Assembly: GCA_030280995.1 (NCBI GenBank)
Contig: JASXTE010000015.1
Span: forward strand, 23,594,501-23,658,500
DNA: 64,000 nt
DNA from: Hemileia vastatrix
Lineage: Eukaryota; Basidiomycota; Pucciniomycetes; Pucciniales; Zaghouaniaceae
Reading direction: 5' to 3'
Each line of letters opens with the position of its first letter. Position 1 is the stretch's first letter. The translations under genes and the position numbers were made by a program. A model generated the notes under the pieces. The model searched no databases, was not told the origin of the DNA, and saw only the letters and a program-made list of their open reading frames with translations. Below are positions 22,007 through 33,847 of the stretch, one piece after another.

Positions 22007-22640
22007 ACAAAAATATATATATAACTTTTTTTGGTTATACTATGATCAAAAAATTGTTCAAAATTTCAAGAAAAAAAGTTATATTGATGTGAATTTTTTA
22101 TTATATTATTTCTGAATGTGGGGAAGCTCGTGCGCGAGAAAGATTACCTTAAAGAGCAGTCAAAACAGCTAAATATAAAATGAGATCATTTTTGTTAACA
22201 TGGGAAAGGATCTCTGCTAATAATTTGATTGAAGAATGTACTTTAATCATGATTTACTTTAAATTAAACAAATCATATTTTTATGACTTAAATATCAATC
22301 ACATGTTCAATATTGGGTTAAAAACTTTTCTGCTCATAAAATTTCATAAAGAACTGTATCCATCTTTCTTTGATTTGAGTGGACATGGTTCTATAATATG
22401 CAGAGCAAAATTGAATATATTGATGAAAAATTTATAAAAATAGAATACTCACTTATTTCAATATAATCCCACAATGATAAACCCAAGAAAATTCAAGCCA
22501 AAAAGATCCCAACAGTGTGCCAAAATAAATCCATAAATTTCCCATGAGTGCAAATGAAATCAGTAAACCTGAAATTTTCTTTGAAAATTCAAAATGACAA
22601 TTAAAAATATGCAAATTAATATGATTTAAGCATTTTAGAA
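22007..22640. other. Downstream region of the host gene
   Basis: AT-rich, no recognisable gene. The ORFs here (21798-22115, 22180-22437) include the last coding exons in part or are AT-rich chance frames. The host gene's 3' UTR presumably lies at the start. Confidence 0.4.
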
Positions 22641-23540
22641 ACTTTACTTGTTAAGTATGTAACATCCAAGAAAATAAAAATAAAAATAGTGCAAAAAAAA
22701 GATTCACATTTAAAGGTCAATATCTCAAAAACCACTGAATCAAACTCAAATGTTTATGGGAAATGAAAGGTAGGATTCAGGAGAATATTCAGTAAAGAGG
22801 ACATGAAATTCATATACACTTAATCTATATTCCAACTTGTCTTTCAAAATTGTATAAGAATTTGAGAAGTGATAGTGAAAATGACAACAAAAGGGATTTG
22901 ATAAGTCTGGCATTTTCCAGAGAAGTGTCCTAAATAGTTTTAGTGTGAATCCATGATAGAAAGTGAGACCTAGTTGACAAAATATTGATTTAACTGTTGT
23001 AGAGAAAATCAGCGAGGAAGCATCAAATACTAATCCAAATCTAATGTTCAGGTATTTGAATGAAGGCTAAAAAGCTAGATAATCCCCAGATAAAAATTTC
23101 AGAAGCCCTATTCTCTAATTATCTAAAATCAAAGAAAAAAAAGTAAAATTTTTCAAAAAAAAAGACTCAACTTTAAAGGTCACACCAGAAAAAAAATGTG
23201 GGCACCTGATAGAAGGTGCCAATCCCTATCTTTGATTTGATTAAGTGTTAGCTCAGCTGTAATTCATATGAGAATACTGTGAACTGAACACTGAGCATGC
23301 CAGCTTGCGCAGTATCAAAGCTGAGTTATGCTTGAATCACAAATGGATTGAGGAGTTGGAACCTGCTAGCAGGTACTGGCTATTTTTTTGTGTTGCCAAT
23401 ATCTCAGTAACCATTGAACCAAATTTAAAACCATTTGTGGGAAATGACAGGAAGGCTTCAGGTGAGTCTTCAGTTAATAGGATATGAGATTTAAATAAAA
23501 CTAACCCTAATTCTAACTTTTTTTTCAAAATTGAATAAAT
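22641..23540. repeat. Dispersed repeat G, left part (split by H3)
   Basis: It contains repeated blocks such as cattgaaccaaatttaaaac, gaaatgacaggaaggcttcag, tttgagaagtgatagtga and tccagagaagtgtcc, and palindromic CCTGATAGAAGGTGCC and CCTGCTAGCAGGTACTGG motifs. The right part (35514-35830) restarts with tttgagaagtgatagtgag, so H3 inserted into this repeat with an AAT duplication. Its class is unknown and no protein was recognised. Confidence 0.6.
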
Positions 23541-23836
23541 AGGGGGTGTCAGTTCTGGAAAATCCTCACTTAAATTTGACCAAGTCCGTACTTATTTAAG
23601 TGCAGATTTCCAAAACACACTAGCCCCAACACTGGTGGATTTCAAAATGAAATAAGTCACTTATTTCACTCAAATCCGCACTTTCTCAACCAAAAGTGCT
23701 GATTTCACCATCAAGTCCCATTTCACTGATTTGTCAGCATCATTCCAATCATACACAGCACTCCGCAGCATAACACTTCATAACTCAAAACATCGTACAT
23801 CATTTACATTTTCATATCATATCATATAAGAGTCAT

Positions 23837-24470
23837 GCTTTCCTCACTTTCAAATTGTGATAAATTACATATAGCAATGACTTTCATGGCTCTTGAACTG
23901 CTCTTGGACTCTGATTGCAATTCTGATTCTGATCTAGAAGAAGATTTTGTCTTTTTATCAAAAATGGCCATGAAAGGTTACCTTCTTCCCAGAAAGCCTC
24001 AAGTACACCATCCAAACACTTCTTAACCTATCTACACACAGTTTTAGAAAGTTGTTCAGGACTTCTCCGGAATATTTCCTTAAAGTTCATGAGCTTATTC
24101 AGGACCATCCCATATTTCACAATAATTCTCAAAAAGAACAACAACATCCTTCAATTCAATTGGCCATCACAGTATGTTGTTTGGGTTCCAATGGTAATGG
24201 AGCCACTTTGAAACGTTTAGAAAATGTATTTGATTTAGGGTATAGTTCAGTTAACACTTATACCAAAAGATGCATCACTTCCATAGACTCCTTGGAATCT
24301 CAACTTCTCACCTGGCCAACAAAAGAAGAGCAACTTGAATAATCTCATGTTAAGCAAGCAGAAGGCTTCCCAGAATGTATTGGTTTTGTTGACAGTACTA
24401 CTATTCCTTTGAGCCAGAAACCTGCTCAAGGTGGAAACAATTACTTTGACCGTAAAAAGAGTTAGATTAT
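23837..24470 (+). pseudogene. H3 DDE nuclease, N-terminal part
   Basis: It begins near the ATG MLSSLSNCDKLHIAMTF and passes an acidic run (DSDCNSDSDLEED), FLSKMAMKGYLLPRKPQ, then LLRNIFLKVHELIQDHPIFH (frame change), AITVCCLGSNGNGATLKRLE, SSVNTYTKRCITSIDSLESQ, a stop, and FPECIGFVDSTTIPLSQKP with the first catalytic Asp. The next intron keeps its acceptor (tctttatag at 24527), but only about 10 bases of the following exon remain before TET-like sequence. The catalytic core after the first Asp is missing. Confidence 0.75.
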
Positions 24471-24527
24471 TTTTAACTCCTTTCATTCTATTTTAAACTA
24501 ACACAAACAACTGTATCTTCTTTATAG

Positions 24528-24770
24528 ATATTCAATGATTTTGGATTAGGAAATGGAATCATCAAAACAGTTTGGAATTCTTCTTAAAATAATCACCAAA
24601 CCACAAAGTCTCCTCCAGGTTTGGAATCTTGTCAAGACTTCACACATTTTGGTTGCTCTTTCAAGATCAGTCAAAAGTTAATCCAACAAATAAACAAGTT
24701 AAAAAAGGAAGAAAAATGTAATAAATTTAAAAATTCTTTAGGTAGATCTAAAAAGTATGGGGATTCATAG
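24528..24770 (+). pseudogene. H3 TET-like oxygenase, C-terminal remnant fused to DDE exon
   Basis: Directly after the DDE-derived acceptor the sequence becomes FGLGNGIIKTVWNSS, a stop, NNHQTTKSPPGLESCQ and THFGCSFKISQK, then an intron-like stretch (acceptor attctttag) and RSKKYGDS at a TAG (24770). It aligns closely with the H2 TET-like C-terminus, including the distal His. The HxD-containing part is deleted. Confidence 0.75.
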
Positions 24771-25367
24771 AGTCACCAAATATTTAATATTCTTCCATAA
24801 ATTTTTAATAAATAAATCTGATATGTCATTTTACTAAACTAAAGTAATGAGACAATGACCTTGGGTTGTAAAAAAGGTAATCATGACAACATTAATTTGT
24901 TTCATGGGGTTCCTCTAGCCTATACCTGTGGAAAAACCCAAAATTAGTTTCTAGACTTGATCTGCATCTTGGCATGAGGAATGGTCATTACTTTAAAAGT
25001 AGTATATTTGACATATATTATTTATATATTAATTAATTTATGTAATTATATTAAATTTTGGTAACTTTCACCCTTTACTTCAATAAAATGCAGGGTAGGG
25101 TATTGCCAAATTTTTAAATCTGAAATGTGAAATTGATGACTTAAAAAAATTTGGTGGTACCCACCCCTTGTTTCAATAAAATTCAAGGGGAGGTATTGCC
25201 AAATTTTCAAAAGAGATATAGAGTTTTAATGACTTAGAAGTATTTAGATAAGCAAACTTATTGACTTGAAAGTAAAGATAGAAAAATTGTATTATATTCT
25301 CAAATTTTTGTTAAAAAAAAGTATAAACAAACTTATTGACTTGAATGTAAAGATAGAAAAACTGTAT
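24771..25367. repeat. H3 spacer between TET-like and Myb-like genes, left of gypsy C
   Basis: It contains two spacer units (ggtattgccaaattt at about 25100 and 25190, with ttcaataaaat stems) like those in H2. Then a 40-50 bp block aacttattgacttgaa.gtaaagatagaaaaa is repeated at about 25256 and 25330. Gypsy C is inserted at 25368-25372 (gatat). Confidence 0.6.
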
Positions 25368-25372
25368 GATAT

Positions 25373-26182
25373 TGTCATGTGCCACATGACACTCGAGGCA
25401 AAAGCAGCTCATTAAATCAATAATACAGAGGTCTAAATCCATACTCGAAGCGCAGAAAGCAATTCTACATAGAAACTGTGACTTTCCTTTGTGTACTCAC
25501 TATTCAACTGCGCTAGTCTAAACTCTAAATCTAAATTAGTTAATCTCTCAATAGTGTGTCTCAGTATTTTCCTCAATAAGCGACGCACAGCGCAATAGTC
25601 AATTTAATAGTACGCTCAAAGGTTTATTAAATGTCTGTGAATTATTAAAAGGGGTAGTGAGCATGGACAGAATGTTTAGTGGAGGATTATAGGGTTGACG
25701 GATGTTAGTGAGGAGGGTCCGGGTGTAACAGGTGTATTTTTTAATGGTCTCTGGTGTGCGGAATAGTGGATGGGTATGAGGTCAATGTGAGGAGGAGTAA
25801 AGCATATAAAAGGGGTTGGGTTTTTGGTTTGACATTCTTTAGAACTAAATTATAAAGCGTATACATAGTTAATAATGGTAAAGCTTTAAGTTAAATCATT
25901 ATAATTGTATCTTTCCTTATTTTGTCAGTAATCATTTCTAAATCCTAAATCTTTGATTATTGAGTTTCCAACGCTCCGTGAGATTTTAAGAATTTTAATA
26001 ATACCTTTAAATTATATTAGACTTCTTCTTGGACATATCTCGAAGCAGTAGCTCTTCCTTTGAGTCATCTTCAAATCACTTCCTCAAACATTTCCTCTGT
26101 GCATTGAAGAAGTTTCTAAACTCCTCCCTCCATCTCACTTCCAGGAACACTCTCAACCTTGTGTGTAGGTCGTCCAGTGACA
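25373..26182 (+). repeat. 5' LTR of gypsy C
   Basis: The first 19 bases are a perfect inverted repeat, TGTCATGTG and CACATGACA around one base. A TATA-like tataaaag lies at 25805-25812 and is kept in the 3' LTR at 33348-33355. The LTR ends gtccagtgaca at 26182. No TGG primer-binding start follows at once. Confidence 0.9.
25805..25812 (+). promoter_or_regulatory. Putative TATA box, gypsy C LTR
   Basis: tataaaag, conserved in both C LTRs in the sequence gcatataaaaggggttggg, probably directing transcription from within the LTR. Confidence 0.5.
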
Positions 26183-26257
26183 GTATAATTTAATTCTCCG
26201 TAGTTCCCATTCTTTGCACTACTATGTTCCTTTTCAGGTGTTTTCTAAATTCTTAAA

Positions 26258-29200
26258 ATGGAACCTGTTCAACACACTCCTCCTACGGGCGCTACTACTA
26301 GAGCTTGCGCCAGAGGCAGGCCAACAGCTACATGGCCTGTTTCCCGCACTCACTCCTTGGAACCTCTCGAACTTAGGGAACGGGGACACTCCGTCCAATC
26401 TGTAGAAGACATACCCCAGGATTTTGATGATTCTAGTGAGGAAGAAGAAGGAGAGGATACAATGCATGAGGCACCATCCGCCCCTGCTACTCACCCTTCT
26501 GGTCAACCTTCGGAACCTGGACCATCTAATTCTCTGGAGGACTTCATGAGACTTTTCATGAAAACCCTCTTTAATTCAACGTCTTTGGAGGGATCTAAAT
26601 TCAAAACTCCTTCCATGAAATCTCCTGATAAATTTGATGGAGAACATCCAGACAGATTGCGGCCCTTTTTGAAAACCTGCAAGTTCCTGTTCCATAATGA
26701 CCCTCAAACCTTCAATAATGACCGATCGAAGGTTGTTTAGGCTTCTTCATTCCTAGCCAGAAAATCAGAAAGATGATTCGAGCCTTATCTTCTCATGCTC
26801 TTTTCAACAGAAACCCACTTACTTATGAATAACTGGGAAAATTTTGAAGACCAACTCTTCACGTTGTTTGGTGACTCTAATGAGACTGACAATGCAGAAA
26901 TCAAACTTGATTTTCTTCGCATGAGTGATAATGGGAAAGCCTCTGAATATATTTTCAACTTCAGAGCACTTCAAACTCAAGTAGGTTGGAATGATGCTGC
27001 CCTTAAGTATCATTTCAAAAAAGGACTTCCTTCAAGGATTCTGGATCAATTAAATCTTCACGGTCAGAAGATTACTACTTTAATGGATTTAATGGATTGA
27101 ACCCTCAAACTCAACGGCTTTACCAAGGACGACTACAACATTGTTGATACGCTAACAAATCTCAAGGCACAAATTTTAAATTGGGACCTTCTTCACACCC
27201 ATGGACAACTCAATCCAAACCCAATAAGGGAAAGGACAAACCTCAACCTAAAAGCTCGACCCCAGGTGATATCAGCAAAGTACTGGATCATAAAGGGGAA
27301 CTTAAAGAAGCTGAGAGGAAGAGACGAGCAGATAATGGGTTATGCATGTATTGTGGGGGTAAGCACAAACTAGAAGATTGTGTGAAGTTGAAGGAATGAG
27401 AAGGTACTAGTTCGAAGTCAAAAAACTAGTATATAGTTTACTTGTGTGCAAAGCAAACTATCCTATCTCTCCCAGTGCACAGAACCTCCATGTCTTAAGG
27501 ACTGGAGTTGCCTTAAACTGCTTGAGATTCATTCTTTCAAGGAGGACACCCCCTTCAGTTGTCTTATAGACTCTGGAGCTTCAATTTCTTTTTTCAGTTT
27601 ATTTTTTTCCGAGAAGCTAAAGCTGACATTCATAGATATCAATGAAACTCCAATATATTTGGTCAAATCAGAGGAACCCAAATATTGGGTAAGTAAGAAA
27701 GTTTTATGGGTTTTCAACTTTCCGAACTCTCCCCCCTTCGAGTGGCAATTGTAAGTCTTGGACGCCCCAAGAATGGACGATACCATCGTTGGCCATGACT
27801 TTTTACCACATTGGAATCCTGAAATTGATTGGTCAGGGGGATTGATCACCCCATGCACTAAGTATATTTTTAATTCTTCAATGCAGGTCAATAGGGAGTT
27901 AAACAACCCACCTGACAATGTCCTGCTAGAGGACAAATCTCTGCCAGATGACTTTCAAGCATCTTATCTTTCTCTAAATGAGCAATTGGCTAACTCTTCT
28001 AGCTTGATCACTTCACTCAAAGAGGATTTGAATTGCCTCGAAGTAGTTGAATTATGCTCTCTCAATTCGGGTCTTCCCTCAACAGACTCTCTCAAAGATG
28101 ATGAGGACAACCAAATCAATGTTGAAGCCATTAAATTAACTCTACCAGAAATCTATCATGATTTACTCAATGTTTTCTCAATCCGCAAGGCCAATAAGTA
28201 ACAACCTCATTGACCCTACAACCATCAAATAGAGTTAATAGGTCCAGTACCTCCGGCAGGTCCTGTCTATTCTTTGTCGAAGGACGAATCTCAAGTTCTT
28301 CAAGACTAACTTGCAGAGAATTTAGCCAAAGGTTTCATCAGAGCCAGTAAATCTCCAACCGGCTCCCCTTTTCTTTTTGTAAAGAAAAAAGACGGTAGCC
28401 TCAGGTTGTGTGTTGACTATAGAAATCTCAACACAGTTACAAAGAAGAATGCATATCCAGTTCCTCCTAGATCATTGCTTCTAACCCTTTTTAATGGTGC
28501 TAATTTCTTTTCTAAAATTGATCTTGGAGGCACTTATAATCTTATTTGCATTGCGGAAGGTCATGAACCACTGACTGCATTGCGCACTAGATTTGGTAGT
28601 TTTGAATATTTAGTTATGGCTTTTGGATTGTGTAACGCACCATCCACTTTTCAAACCTTTGTCAATGACATCTTTCAAGATGTTGTTGAACAATTTGTTG
28701 TTGTCTATTTAGATGATATTTTAATTATCTAGAAGACACTGGATGGACATATCCATCATGTTCAACAGGTTCTAAATCGACTTTGAGATCACAGTCTCTA
28801 CACCAAGCACAATAGATGCAAATTCCATCTTAAATCAATCGATTTTTTGGGTTTTACGTTATCTACTGATGGTTTAGTCATGTAAAACAAAAAGATCCAA
28901 AAAGTCCTGGAATGGCCTGAGCCCAAAACCGTTAAATCCCTCCAAGGATTTTTGGGTTTTGCAAATTTCTATAGAAGATTTATTAAAGATTACTTTAAAA
29001 TTATTTCCAATCTTACTTCTCTTCTTAGAAAAGATATTCCTTTTGTTTTTACTTCTAAAGCACAAAAGGAATTCAAAGAATTGAAGACTTTGTTCACCAC
29101 AGCTCCAATTCTTCAACACTTTGATCCTTCTGCTTTGACAATAGTTGAGATGGATGCGAGCGATTATGCTATCACAGGGGCCATTTCTCAATTAAATCCT

Positions 29201-31059
29201 GAAACAAAATTGTTTCATCCTGTTGCTTTTGATTCACGCAAACTCATTGCAGCAGAATTAAATTATGAAATTCATGACAAAGAGCTTTTAGCTATTATCC
29301 ATTGTCTTAAAAAATGGCGCTCTTTTCTTCTCATCCTACATAGTCTTTTTCAAATTCTAACTGATCATAATGCTTTGAAATACTTTATGTCTTCCAAAGT
29401 GTTAACCAGGCGTCAAGCCAGGTGGGCTGAATTTTTATCTGAATTTCCTTTTTCTATTTCCTATTGCCCAGGTAAGAACTGCATTGTCCCAGATATCTTG
29501 TCACGTCGGGACAATGTTTACCCACAGTGGGGGGACACATTTGCTGACAAGAACCTAGAAAATGTGAAATAAATTTTCAACGAATCAATGTTAACAACTC
29601 ATCAACTTAATTTGATGACAATTCAATTTTTTCGAAATCCACTATCCAACATCCTCAAAGCTCAGTCTAAGGACAATTATTGTTTAGGGTTTAAAGACAA
29701 AATACTCTCGAAGCAAGGGGCCAAAAGATTTAGTATTGAATCAGGTCTATTAGTTTTTGAAGGTAGAGTAGTCATACCCGACAACAATGAAATAAAATTA
29801 TGGAATTTCAATAGTCAACATGATTCTCCATTAGCTGGTCATTTTGGGGTTGATAAAACCTACCAGTTAATAGCGAGGGATTTCTTCTGGCCAGGAATTA
29901 CCAGAGAAATCAAGGCCTATATAAGAGCTTGATACAAATGTAATAGGAATAAGGCTCCCCATCAACGGAAGCATGGGTTGCTTCAACCGCTTCCTATTCC
30001 CTCTAAACCTTCGGAATCTTTATCAATGGATTTCATTTCTCAACTTCCTCTTTCTAATAATTTTGATGCTATATTAGTAATAGTAGAAAGATTTTCAAAG
30101 ATGTCTATTTTCATTAAAACCACTACTACTGCTACAGCAGAAGATTTTTCAAAATTGTTTCTAGAATATGTTTTTTCCAAACATGGCTTACCCAGTGATT
30201 TTATTTCAGATAGAGGCTCATTGTTTGTATCCACATTCTGGACTCAACTGTGTCGATAACTCAATATCACAAGGAATCTCTCCACGGCCTATCATCCTGA
30301 AACTGATGGGCAAACCAAAAGGGTCAATCAAATCCTCAAACAATACCTTTGAATGTATGTCAGTTAACAACAAGACTATTGGACCACATGGTTACCGTTG
30401 GTCAAATTTGCTTATAATAACTTGACAATCTCCTTTCGAAACTGTTTATGGAAGACATCTTCAATTCAACTCAATCCACGTTGGAACTAGTCATCCTGCT
30501 GAACATTTTCTTCGAACCATATCACGACTCCAAGAGGAACTTAAATCAAATTTGGAATTAGCAATTCAAAGTTACAAGGAACAGGCCGACAAACATCAAC
30601 AATCTGCTCCTTCTTTTAAACCAGGTGACAAAGTATGGCTCAAAGCAAGAAACATTTGAACAACTCAACCATCAAAGAAACTGGCTGAAAAACACTTGGG
30701 ACCATTTGAAATTGACTCTGAAGTCTCTAAAACTGCATTTTGACTCAAGCTACCTCCTAAATGGCAGGCTATTCACCCTGTTTTCCACATATCTCTCCTG
30801 GAACTGGCTCAAGAAACATACCCGGGAAGGAACCAACCTCCTCCGGAACCGGTCGAAGTAGAAGACCATCTAGAGTGGGAAGTAAGCTGTATCCTTGATT
30901 CAAGAATGCGCAAGGGGAAACTTCAATACCTCGTGGAATGGGAAGGCTTCCTCGATGACTCAGACAAAACATCCTGGGAACCAGCCATCAATGTTTCTAA
31001 CACCCCTGAACTCCTAAAATCTTTTCATTTTAAATATCCTTTAAAACCAAAACCTTAGA
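26258..31059 (+). pseudogene. Gypsy C gag-pol (chromovirus), many stops
   Basis: Gag starts MEPVQHTPPTGATTRACAR (26258), then FKTPSMKSPDKFDGEHPDRL, NNWENFEDQLFTLFGDSNET, FKKGLPSRILDQLN and a zinc knuckle CMYCGGKHKLEDC (27350). Pol: protease CLIDSGASISFF (27560), RT with [20 protein letters not shown] (28400) and [10 protein letters not shown] (28700), RNase H EMDASDYAITGAISQ (29150), integrase AGHFGVDKTYQL, SMDFISQLPLS, DFISDRGSLFVSTFW and [15 protein letters not shown] (29840-30310). A chromodomain YLVEWEGFLDDSDKTSWEP follows, ending at TAG 31059. At least ten stops or frameshifts, densest in the integrase C-terminal part, make it inactive. Confidence 0.88.
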
Positions 31060-31839
31060 ACTCTCTTTTATTTTTTCTCTTCTTTTTCTTTTCTCTTTTT
31101 CTTTTCTTAAAATTCTAAAACTTCTTCTCTTCTAAAATCCTCATTCTTTGTTTTCTTTTCTTCTTTCTTCTTTTTTCTTTCAAAAGTTTTCAACCTTCTT
31201 TAAAATAAATAAAATTAAAAAAAAATAAAAAAAAATAAAAAAATAAAAAAAATTAAATAATAAAATTAAAATCTTAAAAAATCAATAAATTAATTTAAAT
31301 TTTATTTTCTCTTTTCAAACTTTTTCTTCAAACTATCAAAGTTTTTCATGAACTCAACACGACAATCTTTCTTGAATTTCACTTCAACCTCTAAATCTCT
31401 CTTTTAAAATTTCCTCAAACAAATTACTTCTTTCTTTCAAATTCTTTTTAAAATTTATTTCTTCTCTTCTGTTTCTTCTTTCTTTTCAAATAACCAACAT
31501 TTCTCAAAACTTCAATAAATAAACTTTCACAAATAACAATTTTTTTTCTTTCATTAAATTTTCATTTCAAACAAAATTATTTCAATCAATTATTTTTTTT
31601 TCTTACTTAAATTTTTCTTTCAAATTTTAAACTAAAATTCCTTCAATTAAATATTCTTTCTTTTCTTTCAATCTTTTTCTTTCTTCTTTTTTTCTTTTTC
31701 TCTCAAAATCTTATAAAATAAATATTAAAATTTTAATTAAAACAACAAAATAAAAATAAATAAAAATAAAATTGTTTCTACTTTTCTTTTCCTTTTTTCC
31801 TTCCACTTTAAATTTTCTCCTTTATTTTCTCTCAAACCA
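31060..31839. other. Pyrimidine-rich non-coding interior of gypsy C
   Basis: Long ttcttttctttt runs and AT-rich DNA between the end of pol and the antisense gene. No credible ORF; the frame at 31772-32092 (+) is a shadow of the antisense gene. It could be the 3' UTR shared by pol and the antisense transcript. Confidence 0.5.
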
Positions 31840-32819
31840 ATCCCTTCATCTTCTCCAAAATCACCCTTATTTCCTTCCTACATTTCTCAAAAACCTCTCC
31901 CACTCCTACCAGTACCACTTCCCTGATCTCAAGAAATTCTTCAGCCATGTCAAAGGAGGACACATCAATAATCTTGTCGATATTGCCACTGAACTCTTCA
32001 ATAAACCTAGCTTGTCAACCCTGGAGAGGTTTTTTTGCCCATACCTGGTCAAGAGTTTCTTCATTATCCTCCCTCAAGGCAATCACTGGTAAATGTTCTT
32101 CAGTTGGAATCGATGGCGCCACTTCCACAACGGCCACTTCCACAGCAGTGGTTTCCACCATAGGAGCTCCCACACTCAAGGTTTCCACCATAAGGGCTTC
32201 TGCGATGACATCTAAATTCTAAAATATACGGTCATCAGTAAAATTTTTTTTCTTTGGAAAAAAAAAATTAAAATAAAATAAAATAAAACCAAACTTACTT
32301 CGAACATTGGATCAGCCTCTAGAAATAACTTTGATGTGACTTCCACCACCACCTCTTCTTCTTCTTTGTCATCTTTGATGACCATCCGCCTTAAGATGGG
32401 GACTTCCTCCTCATCTTCCTTCACCAATTCATCCACCTCCTCTTCTACCCTTCGTTTTTACCCATGGCTTGGGTCACCATGGTGTCCTTGACTTCCTCCT
32501 CAACTACTTCTGATTGATCATACCCGATCAACACATCCCATATATCTTTGACCACTTCTTTGGTCTTTGGTATTACCCAATATTTGGTCTCTGTAAACCT
32601 TTGTTTGATGTCAGAGTTTTTTGCTAAAGCATCACACGCCACCCGTCTCCATCGGCAAAACTCACATTTCTGGTGAGGACCTCGAGTAGCTGTGCTTTCA
32701 ACACAGAAGTATTCCATTGTTTCACAAGCCGTGCATTCTTGGGAGTACTGTCAAGTAACGAGCCCACCATCCGCTTTGAGGTGGGGAGGCGTGGGAGCTG
32801 GAGTTGGACAAGCTGACAT
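31840..32819 (-). pseudogene. Antisense Cys-rich, acidic protein gene inside gypsy C
   Basis: Minus-strand exon 1 (32819-32299) starts MSACPTPAPTPPHLKADGG and, after one stop, reads CTACETMEYFCVES, then GPHQKCEFCRWRRVACDALA, a CxxC...C...CxxCx6C zinc-binding-like pattern. An acidic segment VIPKTKEVVKDIWDVLIGYD..EEEVKD follows. A one-base frameshift precedes VDELVKEDEEEVPILRR. An intron with donor gtaagtttgg and acceptor attttag (32298-32219) joins in phase to exon 2 (NLDVIAEALMVETLSVG.. to LDQVWAKKPLQG, then a stop; an open frame continues to about 31840). The intron and protein-like composition argue for a real gene carried antisense. No family was recognised and its function is unknown. This copy is damaged. 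Confidence 0.5.
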
Positions 32820-32915
32820 AATAATAATAATAAACAAGAATTAAATAAAGGGAAAATAGTGTGGGAAGTATATGTCTCACGCTCAATGGAGCTCACGTTT
32901 TTATACCTGGGCATC

Positions 32916-33725
32916 TGTCACGTGCTATGTGACACTTGAGGCAAAAGAAGCTCATTAAATCAACAATACAGAGGTTGAAATCCATACTCAAAGCACAGAA
33001 AGCAATTATACGTAGCAACTGCGACTTTCCTTTGTGTACTCACTATTCAACCGCGCTAGTCTAAACTCTAAATCTAAATTAGTCAATCTCTCAATAGTGT
33101 GTCTCATTCTTTTCCTCAATAAGCGACGCACAGCGCAATAGTCAATGTAATAGTACGCTAAAAGGTTTATTAAATTTATGTGAATTATTAAAAGGTGTAG
33201 TGAGCATGGACGGAATGTTTAGTGGAGGATTAAAGGGTTGACGGATGTTAGTGAGGAGGGTCCGGGTGTAACAGGTGTATTTTTTAATGGTCTCTGGTGT
33301 GCGGAATAGTGGATGGGTATGAGGTCAATGTGAGGAGGAGTAAAGCATATAAAAGGGGTTGGGTTTTTGGTTTGACATTCTTTAGAACTAAATTATAAAA
33401 CGTATATATAGTTAATAGTGGTAAAGCTTTAAGTTAAATCATTATTATTGTATCTTTTCTTATTTTCTCAGTAATCATTTCTAAATCCTAAATCTTTGAT
33501 TATTGAGTTTCCAACCCTTTGTGAGATTTTTAGAATTTTAATATTACCTTTAAATTATATTAGACTTCTTCTTGAACATATCTCGAAGCAGAAGCTCTTC
33601 CTTTGAGTCATCTTTGAATCACTTCCTTGAACATTTCCTCTGTGCATTGAAGAAGTTTCTAAACTCCTCCCTCCATCTCACTTCCAGGAACACTCTCAAC
33701 CTTGTGCATAGGTTGTCCAGTGACA
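32916..33725 (+). repeat. 3' LTR of gypsy C
   Basis: 810 bp, same length as the 5' LTR. The opening palindrome is decayed here (TGTCACGTGCTATGTGACA). It ends gtccagtgaca before the duplication gatat (33726-33730). Confidence 0.9.
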
Positions 33726-33847
33726 GATATTTTTGAAAATTTGTCAAAAAAAAAGTACTATATTCAAGACCTTTTATAAGTCAGCATATAAGAAAATATT
33801 ACCAAAAAGAAATCAAACAAAATTAATTTAACTAGAAAAAAAATTCA

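Larger units (their letters stand above)
25373..33725 (+). mobile_element. Gypsy element C, complete with both LTRs
   Basis: Two 810-bp LTRs (25373-26182 and 32916-33725) with TG...CA ends (TGTCATGTG.../...CCAGTGACA) flank a 6.7-kb interior. The 5-bp duplication gatat is present on both sides (25368-25372, 33726-33730). The LTRs differ at a few percent of sites, so the insertion is older than A1 or B. The interior holds a degraded gag-pol on plus and an antisense Cys-rich gene at the 3' side. It is inserted in transposon H3. Confidence 0.93.

Noticed and set aside
22180..22437. 85-codon ORF downstream of the host gene.
   Set aside because: AT-rich, no domain, no splice link to the gene, and no copy elsewhere in the window.
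31772..32222. Plus-strand ORFs of about 106 and 91 codons in gypsy C after pol.
   Set aside because: They mirror the antisense gene and have no recognisable domain; pol already ended with its chromodomain at 31059.
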